Notes under the pieces: generated by a model
The model's database searches: none
What the model was told of the DNA's origin: nothing
The model's input: only the letters and a program-made list of their open reading frames with translations
Program-made: the position numbers and the translations under genes
Shown: piece by piece, positions 15,457 through 23,605 of the stretch
Layout of the letters: each line of letters starts with the position of its first letter
Numbering within the stretch: position 1 is the stretch's first letter
Assembly: GCA_002281575.1 (NCBI GenBank)
Contig: NCGN01000004.1
Coordinates: 1-64,000, forward strand
Direction: 5' to 3'
DNA length: 64,000 nucleotides
From: Sphingobacteriia bacterium 28-36-52
GTDB taxonomy: Bacteria > Bacteroidota > Bacteroidia > Chitinophagales > Chitinophagaceae

Positions 15457-17553
15457 ATGACAATAAAAGAAATTGAACTTTATAATTTCAGAATTTATAA
15501 AGATTCTAATATAATAGATTTAACATCCTCTGGAAAGCAAAATATTTTTATTGTCAGTGGTCGAAATGGTTTTGGTAAAACAACATTTCTTATGTCACTT
15601 GTATGGTGTCTATATGGAAGACAAATGCAAGATGTTGATGATATTTACAAGAAAGAGATTGATGATCAAGGTGGGTATGGTAAATATATAGCTAATTCAC
15701 TGAACAGATTAGCGAGATCTAATGAAGATTATAATTTTCACGTTTCTATCGCTTTTACAGATGTAAATATTCCTGAAGTACCATGTAAGGAAATTATTGT
15801 AAAGCGATCTTATAATGCAAAGACAAGTACAAATGAGGAAGTTGAAGTATTAATTGATGGATACCCAAGTGAGTTGGCAAAAGAGGTTGGTCCAGAAATA
15901 TTTATTCGTGAATTTATAATGCCTATCGAAATAGCAAAGTTTTTCTTTTTTGATGCAGAGAAAATAGTAAGTCTAGCAGATGTGACAACACCTGAGCAAA
16001 AAAGAAGATTAAGTAAAGCTTATTCTGAAGTTTTAGGGATAAAAAAGTATGAAGATCTAAAAAGTGAACTTGAAGGTCTGCAGCTAAAATTACGACAGGA
16101 GTCCGCAAGTGCAGATGAAAGAAGTCAATTAGAACAATTGAAAGCTGATGTCGCCAAAAATGAAATTCAAATTTCTGAATCTGAAAATAAAATTATTGAG
16201 CTAAGAGAAAAACGAAGTGAAAAAAACAAGGATTCTAGAGATATTCAGGAAAAATTAATAAAATCAGGCAGCCTTATATCTGTGGAAGAATTACAACAGC
16301 TAAGAATACAGGATGAGGAGTTAACCCAAAAGCAAAATGATTTGCAAGCAGAGCTTAAAGACTCTTATGATATTATACCTTTTGCTATTGCAGGTGAAAC
16401 TTTTTTGAATGTTAGTAAACAACTGGAAAATGAATCAAATTTTAAAGCTGCACAATTTAAAGATGAAAATGTAAAAGGTGTCACAAATAAAATTCTTACT
16501 GATTTAATTAAAGAACCAAAACCTGATGATTTAGTTGTAGAATATCAAGTCGAAAAATTTTATGCAGAAACTTTTGAAAAGCTTATTCGGAAACATTTTT
16601 TTTCTGATACGCCAACTTTACCAGAAGAGTTCAAGGTATTACACGATTTTTCTGATTCAGAAAAAAATGAGATTTTGGCAGTAATGAATAATATCAAGTT
16701 TTCTTTTCGTGAATCATTTAAGAGAATTATTGCTGAATTTAATCAAACTAAAAACGATCTAAATGCAATACGTAAAAAGATACGAGATGCAGAGTCAAAT
16801 CAAGAAGATCCAATAATAGCAGATCTTAGAAAGCAAAAAGATGTGCTTGATAAAGAAATTATAAATATTGATGAAACTATCGATTCTTTAAATAGAGAAA
16901 TTGGAGAGTATAGTAATGATAAAACACAAAAAGGAAAACGTATTGAAGAATTATCAAGAAAACTAAATGTTTTACAAAAAAATAAAACTAAGGATGAGAT
17001 TATCACAAGGAACATAAATAATCTTAAAGATTTTATTGTCAAATTCAAAGACAAGAAAAAACAATCTTTAGAAGAACAGATTTTGAAAGGTCTTGAAACC
17101 TTAATGCACAAAAAGGGTTTCATAAAAAAAGTGGAAGTAGAAATTATTGGCGAGGATATTGATATTGTATTAAAAAACATTCGTGGTGAGGAAATAAAAA
17201 AGGAGACACTAAGTAAAGGAGAGCAGCAAATGTATGCTACAGCATTATTGCGTGGATTAGTAGAAGAAAGCGATATTCAATTTCCTGTTTTTATAGATTC
17301 TCCGATGCAAAAATTTGATGAGCAACATGCAGAAAATATCGTTAAGTATTTCTACCCCTATGTTTCAGATCAGGTAGTTATATTCCCATTAATTAATAAA
17401 GAGTTGACGGAAAAAGAATATAATATTTTATCAAAGCATATTGCTCAAACTTTCTTAATTAATAATGTCCATGAAGACAAAAGTGAATTTTTGTCAATTG
17501 AACCAAAAGATTTTTTGAAAACTTACAATAGAATGTATAACAATGCTGATTAA
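15457..17553 (+). CDS. dndD: DndD-type SMC/Rad50-like ATPase (DNA phosphorothioation)
   Basis: The protein has 698 residues. It has a Walker A GRNGFGKTT at 35-43, long coiled-coil arms (about 180-300 and 410-540), an ABC signature LSKGEQQ at 585-591, and a Walker B/D-loop region FIDSPMQKFD around 613. The FFFDAEKI segment near residue 165 is also characteristic of DndD. The protein belongs to the DndCDE modification complex, where the ATPase is thought to act on DNA structure at the modification site. Its end overlaps the next gene by 11 bases, which implies translational coupling. Confidence 0.93.
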   Translation: MTIKEIELYNFRIYKDSNIIDLTSSGKQNIFIVSGRNGFGKTTFLMSLVWCLYGRQMQDVDDIYKKEIDDQGGYGKYIANSLNRLARSNEDYNFHVSIAFTDVNIPEVPCKEIIVKRSYNAKTSTNEEVEVLIDGYPSELAKEVGPEIFIREFIMPIEIAKFFFFDAEKIVSLADVTTPEQKRRLSKAYSEVLGIKKYEDLKSELEGLQLKLRQESASADERSQLEQLKADVAKNEIQISESENKIIELREKRSEKNKDSRDIQEKLIKSGSLISVEELQQLRIQDEELTQKQNDLQAELKDSYDIIPFAIAGETFLNVSKQLENESNFKAAQFKDENVKGVTNKILTDLIKEPKPDDLVVEYQVEKFYAETFEKLIRKHFFSDTPTLPEEFKVLHDFSDSEKNEILAVMNNIKFSFRESFKRIIAEFNQTKNDLNAIRKKIRDAESNQEDPIIADLRKQKDVLDKEIINIDETIDSLNREIGEYSNDKTQKGKRIEELSRKLNVLQKNKTKDEIITRNINNLKDFIVKFKDKKKQSLEEQILKGLETLMHKKGFIKKVEVEIIGEDIDIVLKNIRGEEIKKETLSKGEQQMYATALLRGLVEESDIQFPVFIDSPMQKFDEQHAENIVKYFYPYVSDQVVIFPLINKELTEKEYNILSKHIAQTFLINNVHEDKSEFLSIEPKDFLKTYNRMYNNAD

Positions 17554-19105
17554 TATAAGAACATCGGAAGCTAATAGAATAATTGTTCAAGAATTAACAC
17601 GGAAGTTAAATCTTGGTGCTGAAAATGCTGTTTCTAGAATTGCATTTTCCTATTCAATTTCAAAAGGTATAAAATTAAGTCTTGAAAAAGACTTATTGGA
17701 TAGTAAAGGAAAAGAATATAAGGATGATATATTATTCGGAAAATTTAGGGAATACTATATCGCTTTAGTATGCCAACATTATGGTTTATATAAAACTGAC
17801 AAAGATGTTGGTAAATACATTAAAATGCATATTGATCATGGTTTATCCTTAATAAACAAATTGTTTGAAGACAATAAAAATTATTCAGGATTAGATTTTT
17901 TATTAGAACATATTGAAAGAGGAATTGAAAAATTAGAAGAGAATGATATTAATAATGATGCCATTATTTGGGATGAAAAAATTCGATCCCTAAAAGTCAT
18001 TAATAAAAAATTCTATTCAAAGCCTATAAAAATCAAAGTTGGAAAAAGTTTTGAAGAAGAAGCTATTTACTTCAATATAAATGATACAAATATTCATAAT
18101 AATGCTCATGTAGCTATTGCAGGAAATTCCGGTACTGGAAAAACATTTTTTGCTAATAGTTTTTTGAGACAAATAGTTGACGAAAGTAAAAGTGAAGTTA
18201 ATTTTATTTATTTAGATTTTAAAGGCCTAAAGAAAGAGGATGAATTAGCTTTAAAACCTTTTTTTGATAAGACGAAAGCAGTTTATATTGATGCCCCTCA
18301 AAAGCCATTTCCATTAAATCCTCTTGCATTTATTGATAATATCAACGCAAAAAATAAGACTATGGGTATCAATAAGTTTGTAGATATTATAAATAATTAT
18401 TCAAAAATCGGGTCAAATAAAGAACAATCGCTAAAAGATGCTACAAGAATGGCTTTTGATGAAAAAAAGAATGGGGAGTACCCTTCATTAAAAGATATTT
18501 ATAATAAAGTCATTGAGATTGAAGGAGACAAACCTAGCACCCTTAAAGGAGTAATGGAGAGTCTCAGTGAACTCGATTTATTCGAAACTAAAGTTGACTT
18601 ATCAAACAACTTTCTAAATAAAAATTACTATCTAAGTTTGTCTGGAGATTTACCTAAATCTGTTCGTTTTACTTCTGTTTTTTTGATTATAAACTACATT
18701 TATAATTCTTTTATGAACATGGAGAATGCTCCAATAGAGGGCCAATATCAAGGGATTCGATATGTATTATTAATTGATGAAGCACATGTAATTTTCAAAG
18801 AAAAAAAATCTCAAGATTTACTAGAAAAAATATTGAGAGAAATTCGTTCAAAGGGAGTTTCTGTTGTTTTGCTTTCACAGGGTATAGAAGAATTTAATCA
18901 ACCTTCCTTTGATTTTAGTAGTATGTGTGAGACAGCATTTCTTTTTGATATCAAGGATAAAACAAATCTGAAACTGATGCAAAAATTTCTTGGTTTGGGT
19001 GATAGAGATGCCCAAAAGTTAAAGACTAGTATGGAAAAAATACAGAAGTACGAGCTTGTTTCAAATCTAAAAGAGTACAAGTTGGGAGAATTGTTTAAAG
19101 CATAA
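17543..19105 (+). CDS. dndE: DndE domain fused to a HerA/FtsK-like ATPase
   Basis: Residues 1 to about 130 match DndE, the small DNA-binding subunit of the phosphorothioation complex: ELTRKLNLGAENAVSRIAFSYS, then IKMHIDHGLSLINKL. Residues about 165-520 form a HerA/DUF87-like translocase with Walker A GNSGTGKT at 194-201, Walker B LLIDEAH at 409-415, and a following LLSQG sensor. Stand-alone DndE proteins are about 110-130 residues, so this 520-residue protein is a fusion. HerA-like ATPases are otherwise known as separate restriction components (DptH/DndH). The fusion may couple modification-complex binding to DNA translocation (inference). It overlaps dndD by 11 bases and is 2 bases from the next gene. 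Confidence 0.85.
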   Translation: MLINIRTSEANRIIVQELTRKLNLGAENAVSRIAFSYSISKGIKLSLEKDLLDSKGKEYKDDILFGKFREYYIALVCQHYGLYKTDKDVGKYIKMHIDHGLSLINKLFEDNKNYSGLDFLLEHIERGIEKLEENDINNDAIIWDEKIRSLKVINKKFYSKPIKIKVGKSFEEEAIYFNINDTNIHNNAHVAIAGNSGTGKTFFANSFLRQIVDESKSEVNFIYLDFKGLKKEDELALKPFFDKTKAVYIDAPQKPFPLNPLAFIDNINAKNKTMGINKFVDIINNYSKIGSNKEQSLKDATRMAFDEKKNGEYPSLKDIYNKVIEIEGDKPSTLKGVMESLSELDLFETKVDLSNNFLNKNYYLSLSGDLPKSVRFTSVFLIINYIYNSFMNMENAPIEGQYQGIRYVLLIDEAHVIFKEKKSQDLLEKILREIRSKGVSVVLLSQGIEEFNQPSFDFSSMCETAFLFDIKDKTNLKLMQKFLGLGDRDAQKLKTSMEKIQKYELVSNLKEYKLGELFKA

Positions 19106-19107
19106 GT

Positions 19108-19707
19108 ATGGCATTACAAAAAAAAACTGTTGATGTTCTTGACGCTCATATAACAAGTCAAAATAAGGGCTTTATTAAAAATGATGAATATGCACGAAAT
19201 AGAATATTTAAGGAAGAATTCATATTGGATACAGTAAACTGGGATAAATATTATAATGATTTTGATAGTACAATTTCTTCAAATAATATTTCTTTGAATT
19301 GGAATGAGTTTAAATATACTGATGTCATCGCAACACCAGCTTTATTAGATAGGATTATAACTTCAAGTGAAACTGGTATTTATTTATTTGTAGTTAAAAG
19401 TCATGGCCAAATTTATGAGTATTCCAAATTTGTTTTTTATGTTGGAATTTCTGGCGAAAATGGAAGCGGTCGACCTTTAAGAGATCGCCTCAAAGATTAT
19501 TTCAGATTAGAACAAATAAAAAAAAGAAATGCTGTTTTGAGGATCCTGGAAAAATATATAAATAATGTTCATATAGCTTTTTTTCTTACAAATGTCAATT
19601 ATACTGTTTTGAAACAAATTGAAACATCATTAATTGGTTACTTTTATCCATTAGCCAATAAGGATGATTTTCCAGTAGAACTTCAACCAATAAAAAAATC
19701 ATTTTAA
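19108..19707 (+). CDS. GIY-YIG-fold nuclease inside the Dnd operon
   Basis: The 199-residue protein has a recognisable GIY-YIG core in its second half. It shows TGIYLFVV (G90-I91-Y92), VFYVGIS (Y111-V112-G113), the arginine region LRDRLKDYF (R125/R127), the metal-binding glutamate E172 in QIETSLIGYF, and N184. The N-terminal 75 residues are not recognised and may bind DNA or partners. It lies 2 bases after dndE/herA and overlaps dndB by one base (TAATG at 19705-19709), so it is made with the modification proteins. A role as phosphorothioation-linked restriction nuclease, or as a repair or processing nuclease, is inferred from fold and position. Confidence 0.78.
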   Translation: MALQKKTVDVLDAHITSQNKGFIKNDEYARNRIFKEEFILDTVNWDKYYNDFDSTISSNNISLNWNEFKYTDVIATPALLDRIITSSETGIYLFVVKSHGQIYEYSKFVFYVGISGENGSGRPLRDRLKDYFRLEQIKKRNAVLRILEKYINNVHIAFFLTNVNYTVLKQIETSLIGYFYPLANKDDFPVELQPIKKSF

Positions 19708-20945
19708 TGCTTGAAAATTTTCAAAATAAAGTAGTACTTCCAACTTTAAGGGGTGTATTAGGTGATTGGGTCTTCTACTCCACGTTAATGTCTGCAGAGC
19801 AAATTCATAATGTAATTCAACCCGCTAAGAATATTCGTGAGTCAATATCTCTTGACGAAATTCTACAACGAGATTTAAAAGATAGGAGGAAGGCTATTGC
19901 TAGATATTTACTTCAAAATGAATCACATTTCTTTAACTCAATTATTGCAGGTGTTTTTGAAGAGGTTCCTGATTGGATTGAGTTTAAATTTTCAGAGACT
20001 GAAAGTCATAAATTCAATCCATCGCAATTAAGTAATCTAAGGGAATCAATGGGATTTCTGATTTTATCAGGTAATGAAAAAATATTTGCAATAGATGGTC
20101 AACATAGAGTTGCAGGCATTCAAATAGCATATCAAGATCAAAAATCTAAAAACAAAATTATTGATGACCAATTCTCAGTAATTTTTGTTGCTCATGTTGA
20201 CGATGAATCTGGACGAAAGAGGACTAGAAAATTATTTTCAGACATTAATAAAAATGCTAAGCCTGTTGCTGAAGGAGACAAAATTAAAATCGATGAGGAA
20301 GAAATTGATGCTATTGTAACTAGAAGGATATATGCAAATTATTCGCACTTTCAAGAAGGAAAAATTATTTCATTAACGGAAAGTGCCCGCTTAGAAAGTA
20401 AGGATAAAGTAAATTTTACAAATCTATTAGGTTTACATTCAGTTAATAAAATTTTAAAAAAATTATTCATTAGAAAAAAAGGAACAAAGCAATGGGATGA
20501 AGTAAATGTACTTTCCTTTGAAGAAATTGTAAAGAAGTTTTATGATTTTTCAATTCAAAACATTAATGACTACAATAATTATTTCATAAAAAAAACACTA
20601 ACAATACCAGAAGCTAGATTAGAAAATAAGTATTTGCTTTACCGACCAATTGGTCTAAAACTGATTGCTAAATTATATGTTTACTTTTTTCAAAAAGATG
20701 ACTTGATATTTCTTCAAAAACATATAAATAAAATAAATTTTATTTTTCCAGATAGCCCGTTTAATAAAATTTTGTGGAATAATGGGAAGATGGAGGCAAA
20801 AAGTACAAATCAGTCACTTGCATTATCTTTAGCATTGTATCTACTTCATCAGGAAGTTGATCAAGAAGATTTATGTAAAAAATATAGGGATATTTTAAAA
20901 AATGATACAGTAGATCTGCCAGAAAAAATTATTTTAGATATTTAG
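19707..20945 (+). CDS. dndB: DndB-family DGQHR protein
   Basis: The 412-residue protein has the diagnostic DGQHR motif at 130-134 (FAIDGQHRVAGIQ). A region typical of DndB/DGQHR proteins follows (ARKLFSDINKNAKPV in general form, here TRKLFSDINKNAKPV). In studied Dnd systems DndB is a negative regulator of the dnd genes. In most loci dndB precedes or diverges from dndC; here it is fifth in a co-directional operon, so any autoregulation would act on the shared upstream promoter. Its start overlaps the stop of the GIY-YIG gene. Confidence 0.88.
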   Translation: MLENFQNKVVLPTLRGVLGDWVFYSTLMSAEQIHNVIQPAKNIRESISLDEILQRDLKDRRKAIARYLLQNESHFFNSIIAGVFEEVPDWIEFKFSETESHKFNPSQLSNLRESMGFLILSGNEKIFAIDGQHRVAGIQIAYQDQKSKNKIIDDQFSVIFVAHVDDESGRKRTRKLFSDINKNAKPVAEGDKIKIDEEEIDAIVTRRIYANYSHFQEGKIISLTESARLESKDKVNFTNLLGLHSVNKILKKLFIRKKGTKQWDEVNVLSFEEIVKKFYDFSIQNINDYNNYFIKKTLTIPEARLENKYLLYRPIGLKLIAKLYVYFFQKDDLIFLQKHINKINFIFPDSPFNKILWNNGKMEAKSTNQSLALSLALYLLHQEVDQEDLCKKYRDILKNDTVDLPEKIILDI

Positions 20946-20967
20946 TTATCAGCTTACAATAATAGTT

Positions 20968-21273
20968 ATGTCGTATAAAAAAACTGACCCTCAAATTAGC
21001 TTTGCTGACTTTCTCACTAAAGTAACTCAAATTACTGAGTTCTCTAGTAGCAATGGTCGGCGATATATTATATCGAAATGTGACAACCGATTTTATAAAT
21101 TTTTCAGACTAGATGGTAAGAAGCCAGAAATGGAATGGAGAATTAATTTAGAAAAACTTTTTGAAGCATATAAGGCTATTGAAGAATTTTCAACATCAAA
21201 TCTTAAGCCTTACGCTACAAGGGCACATTCACCTGCAAGAGGCTTGTTAATCAAAGCTGGGCTACTATCTTAA
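20968..21273 (+). CDS. Hypothetical protein at the end of the Dnd operon, 101 aa
   Basis: This is not a family I recognise. It is a small basic protein with SFADFLTKVTQITEF, a beta-like RRYIISKCDNRFYKFFRLDG, and a helical KLFEAYKAIEEF. The C-terminal 20 residues are Arg/Ala/Leu-rich (ATRAHSPARGLLIKAGLL). It has no signal peptide or membrane segment. It begins 22 bases after dndB on the same strand with no terminator between, so it is probably the sixth gene of the operon. A DNA-binding or adaptor role would be a guess. Confidence 0.6.
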   Translation: MSYKKTDPQISFADFLTKVTQITEFSSSNGRRYIISKCDNRFYKFFRLDGKKPEMEWRINLEKLFEAYKAIEEFSTSNLKPYATRAHSPARGLLIKAGLLS

Positions 21274-21330
21274 TATAGGATTATTTGCGATATTATAATT
21301 TACAAATAACTTATAGGTTTGAGTTCTTTA

Positions 21331-22095
21331 TTATAGAGAGCGAAGTGATATTGTGAAGGTTTTTATTTTATAAAGACCTGACTGAATAATTTTGTTTTGG
21401 TAACCCCAGCTAAGAAGTTTACTTCTCATTTCTTGATAATCGCTTAGATTCATTCGTGGATCAAAAACTATTTCATCAAATATATCATTGGGAACAATTT
21501 CAAACTTGAAGGTGTCAAATTGGTTATCATGTTGTGAATTGTAAATTAGCCTAACCTCTTTCTCATGTTGGAAAGCAACACGTTTGAAGAAAAAGGTGGA
21601 AGCCTGTCCCCACCCTGATTGATCAAAGATTCTATCGCTCATTCTCTTCTCATCTTTCAACATTGTAGTCAATGTTTTTGTATTAGCATATTTAACTTTA
21701 CCTACAAAAGAAGAAAGATTATACATGATGCCATTGTTCTTTGTATGTTTACCACCAGCTTGAAATAGGGGCGTAAAAAGCTTCCTAATTGTGGTTTTAA
21801 CTTTTACTCCATTTTTTTTAGGCGAATAGATACGCCACATTGCGTCACTTTCTTTTGTTAAAGACCAACATTGGCCATAAAAATTATCTCTAAAACCAAT
21901 TTGAAATTCTCGACCATCTGGCAAATATCCTATTGAGTTTAAAATGAAATTTTCAAATGGATCTTCCCAAAGTCTTGGCTTTACGAGAGTCAGTTTATTT
22001 TCTTGGAAAATTTCTTCGAGCCTTTGAAAACTGAAAATCCTATAAAGAGGTCTGTCTAATTCAGATTCAGTCAAAAAAACTAAGTTATCTTTCAT
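21331..22095 (-). CDS. DUF2971 domain protein
   Basis: The protein is 254 residues from ATG 22095. The frame is open to a TTG at 22158, but the ATG directly precedes the conserved region. DUF2971 features are YRIFSFQRLEEIF, RPRLWEDPFENF in family form (here KPRLWEDPFENF), CWSLTKESDAMWRIYS, a central basic region, and a final FDEIVFDPR. The family's activity is unproven, but members are frequent in defence islands, which fits this location. It converges on the Dnd operon with a 57-base gap and is divergent from the deiminase gene. Confidence 0.75.
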   Translation of the reverse strand: MKDNLVFLTESELDRPLYRIFSFQRLEEIFQENKLTLVKPRLWEDPFENFILNSIGYLPDGREFQIGFRDNFYGQCWSLTKESDAMWRIYSPKKNGVKVKTTIRKLFTPLFQAGGKHTKNNGIMYNLSSFVGKVKYANTKTLTTMLKDEKRMSDRIFDQSGWGQASTFFFKRVAFQHEKEVRLIYNSQHDNQFDTFKFEIVPNDIFDEIVFDPRMNLSDYQEMRSKLLSWGYQNKIIQSGLYKIKTFTISLRSL

Positions 22096-22277
22096 AGAAA
22101 AATAGATTTGGAATTTTATAGTATCAATGAATTTAATTAATTTATTTTTTTTTGACAAATGAATATTATTGCAGTTTTTTTCAAAGGGGATTAAATTTAG
22201 TAGATATTAAGAATTTGTGATTAGAGAATATTTAACAATGTTAAAAAGGCTTAAAATTTCTCTAGCAAACCCCTTCG

Positions 22278-22285
22278 TACCTTTG
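22278..22285 (+). promoter_or_regulatory. Bacteroidota-type -7 promoter element for the deiminase gene
   Basis: TACCTTTG matches TAnnTTTG and lies 20 bases before the ATG at 22306. The -33 part is not a good match, so strength is uncertain. Confidence 0.5.
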
Positions 22286-22305
22286 CTTAGGTAAATCTAC
22301 TGCAT

Positions 22306-23304
22306 ATGATTTTTACCGACTACACAAATGTTCAAAACCTTATTCTTGCTTATCCAGAACGTTTCTCAAATGAGTATGAATCACTTACGCAATTTTATGA
22401 TTGTTTGATTGATCTCATACCTAATGAAATTCAATTATGGATTATCTCAAACAATAACGTCACATGCCAAAAGCTATCAAACAAGTATAAATACAAAACT
22501 GTAAATACCATTGGTATAAAAAATTGGGACGAGATTTGGTTAAGAGATTGTATTGGTATAAATACCAATACAGATGAATTAATTAAACCTTATTATCATC
22601 CACAGTATTGTACTCAATTTAGAGATAGTAGTTATTTTGAACATCTTAACAAACAATCAAGGATAATAGTAAAAGAGTGTTTAAAAAAGAAAATGGTTTT
22701 TATGCCGTTATATCTAGACGGTGGCAATTTTGTTAATAATACTTCCACAGTTTTTCTAACTAATAAAATACTGGAAGACAATCGTGAACTATCAAAATCT
22801 GAAGTTGTACATATTCTGCAAGATTATACTGGGTTAAGACCGGAAATTATTGAGAGAAGTAAAAGCGATAATGTTGGACACACCGATGGGATCATTAATT
22901 TCTTATCAGAAAATATGGTGTTGCTTTCTAATTACCCTTCTCTTCCATTTCTTAAACCAGATATTGATTTGCTTTACGATGTTAGAAAGAAATTGGAAGA
23001 AGAGAAATTAGATGTTGTTGATTTTTATGATCGACCAGTTGATGAAATCGTTCCATGTGAGTGTTATCGTAAAACTAAAAAGGCATGTATCTATTCTGCT
23101 AGAGGCAATTATATTAATTTCTTGAGACTTAATAATACTATAATCTTACCTGAATATACTTTGCCTACACTTAAGGAATCACGCTACTATAATATGCGGA
23201 ATGTGGAAATATTGGTAGAGTTGGGATTTGATGTAAAGACTATCAATTGTGATCAATTATCCAAAATGGGTGGCTCACTGCATTGTTTGAGCTATACCTT
23301 TTAA
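22306..23304 (+). CDS. Agmatine/peptidylarginine deiminase-family enzyme
   Basis: The 332-residue protein belongs to the guanidino-group-modifying family that includes agmatine deiminase and Porphyromonas-type peptidylarginine deiminase. Visible catalytic elements are WLRDCIG (Asp near residue 80), YLDGGNF, GHTDGI with the catalytic His and Asp, and the C-terminal nucleophile Cys in GGSLHCLS. All appear present. It would hydrolyse a guanidino group to a ureido group with release of ammonia; the substrate cannot be told from sequence. It is the last gene of the integrated element, an unusual place for it. It may be metabolic cargo or part of the defence load (inference). Confidence 0.85.
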   Translation: MIFTDYTNVQNLILAYPERFSNEYESLTQFYDCLIDLIPNEIQLWIISNNNVTCQKLSNKYKYKTVNTIGIKNWDEIWLRDCIGINTNTDELIKPYYHPQYCTQFRDSSYFEHLNKQSRIIVKECLKKKMVFMPLYLDGGNFVNNTSTVFLTNKILEDNRELSKSEVVHILQDYTGLRPEIIERSKSDNVGHTDGIINFLSENMVLLSNYPSLPFLKPDIDLLYDVRKKLEEEKLDVVDFYDRPVDEIVPCECYRKTKKACIYSARGNYINFLRLNNTIILPEYTLPTLKESRYYNMRNVEILVELGFDVKTINCDQLSKMGGSLHCLSYTF

Positions 23305-23440
23305 CGAAGGAGATTCTAAAATTCTTACTAGACCTTATTGGAAAATTCAAACATTAAATTTAAATCTTATAAAAAATTTAATATACCCTCTTTTGGTTTC
23401 TACATTCAACCATAACGACAACCAACACCCAAAAAAGAAA

Positions 23441-23465
23441 AAGATGCCAGTAAAATCGGCATCTT
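23441..23465 (-). terminator. Element-supplied terminator of tRNA-Arg
   Basis: AAGATGCC (23441-23448) pairs with GGCATCTT (23458-23465). On the minus strand the hairpin is followed by TTTTTCTTTTTT and lies just after the tRNA 3' end. It replaces the terminator left behind at 7066-7110. Confidence 0.85.
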
Positions 23466-23474
23466 CTCGAAAAA

Positions 23475-23490
23475 TTTGTGGTCTCGCCAA
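23475..23490. repeat. attR: 16-bp direct repeat within the tRNA-Arg 3' end
   Basis: It is identical to 7108-7123. The repeat covers four bases beyond the tRNA, the discriminator A, the seven-base acceptor strand and four bases of the T stem, so the element regenerates a full tRNA. Confidence 0.88.
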
Positions 23491-23550
23491 GAATCGAACT
23501 TGGATCTAGAGTTTAGGAAACTCCTATTCTATCCATTGAACTACGGGACC
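23479..23550 (-). tRNA. tRNA-Arg (anticodon CCT)
   Basis: The 72-nt minus-strand gene folds into a cloverleaf. The acceptor is GGTCCCG with CGAGACC, the D stem GTTC/GAAT, the anticodon stem GGAGT/ACTCT with loop TTCCTAA (anticodon CCT, reading AGG), and the T stem CCAAG/CTTGG with loop TTCGATT. The discriminator is A and no CCA is encoded. The acceptor stem has one C-A mismatch at the fifth pair. The same A is present in both att copies, so the mismatch was not caused by a simple end swap between these two copies. Confidence 0.93.
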
Positions 23551-23605
23551 CTGATTCTCTTGGCGCTTATTGCGGCGCTTGAATCGGCGCGAAATTAAAT
23601 CATTT

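Larger units (their letters stand above)
7108..23490. mobile_element. Integrative element in tRNA-Arg(CCT), about 16.4 kb, carrying a Dnd-type operon
   Basis: The ends are defined by the 16-bp direct repeats 7108-7123 and 23475-23490. A tyrosine integrase and an excisionase-like gene sit just inside the left end. The right end rebuilds an intact tRNA-Arg and supplies a new terminator. The interior is clearly more AT-rich than the flanking respiratory and housekeeping genes. Contents in order: integrase, HTH protein, primase-helicase, two small unknown genes, XRE regulator, membrane protein, dndC-dndD-dndE/herA-GIY-YIG-dndB-unknown, DUF2971 and a deiminase. No conjugation genes were seen, so transfer would need help from another element. 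Confidence 0.87.
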
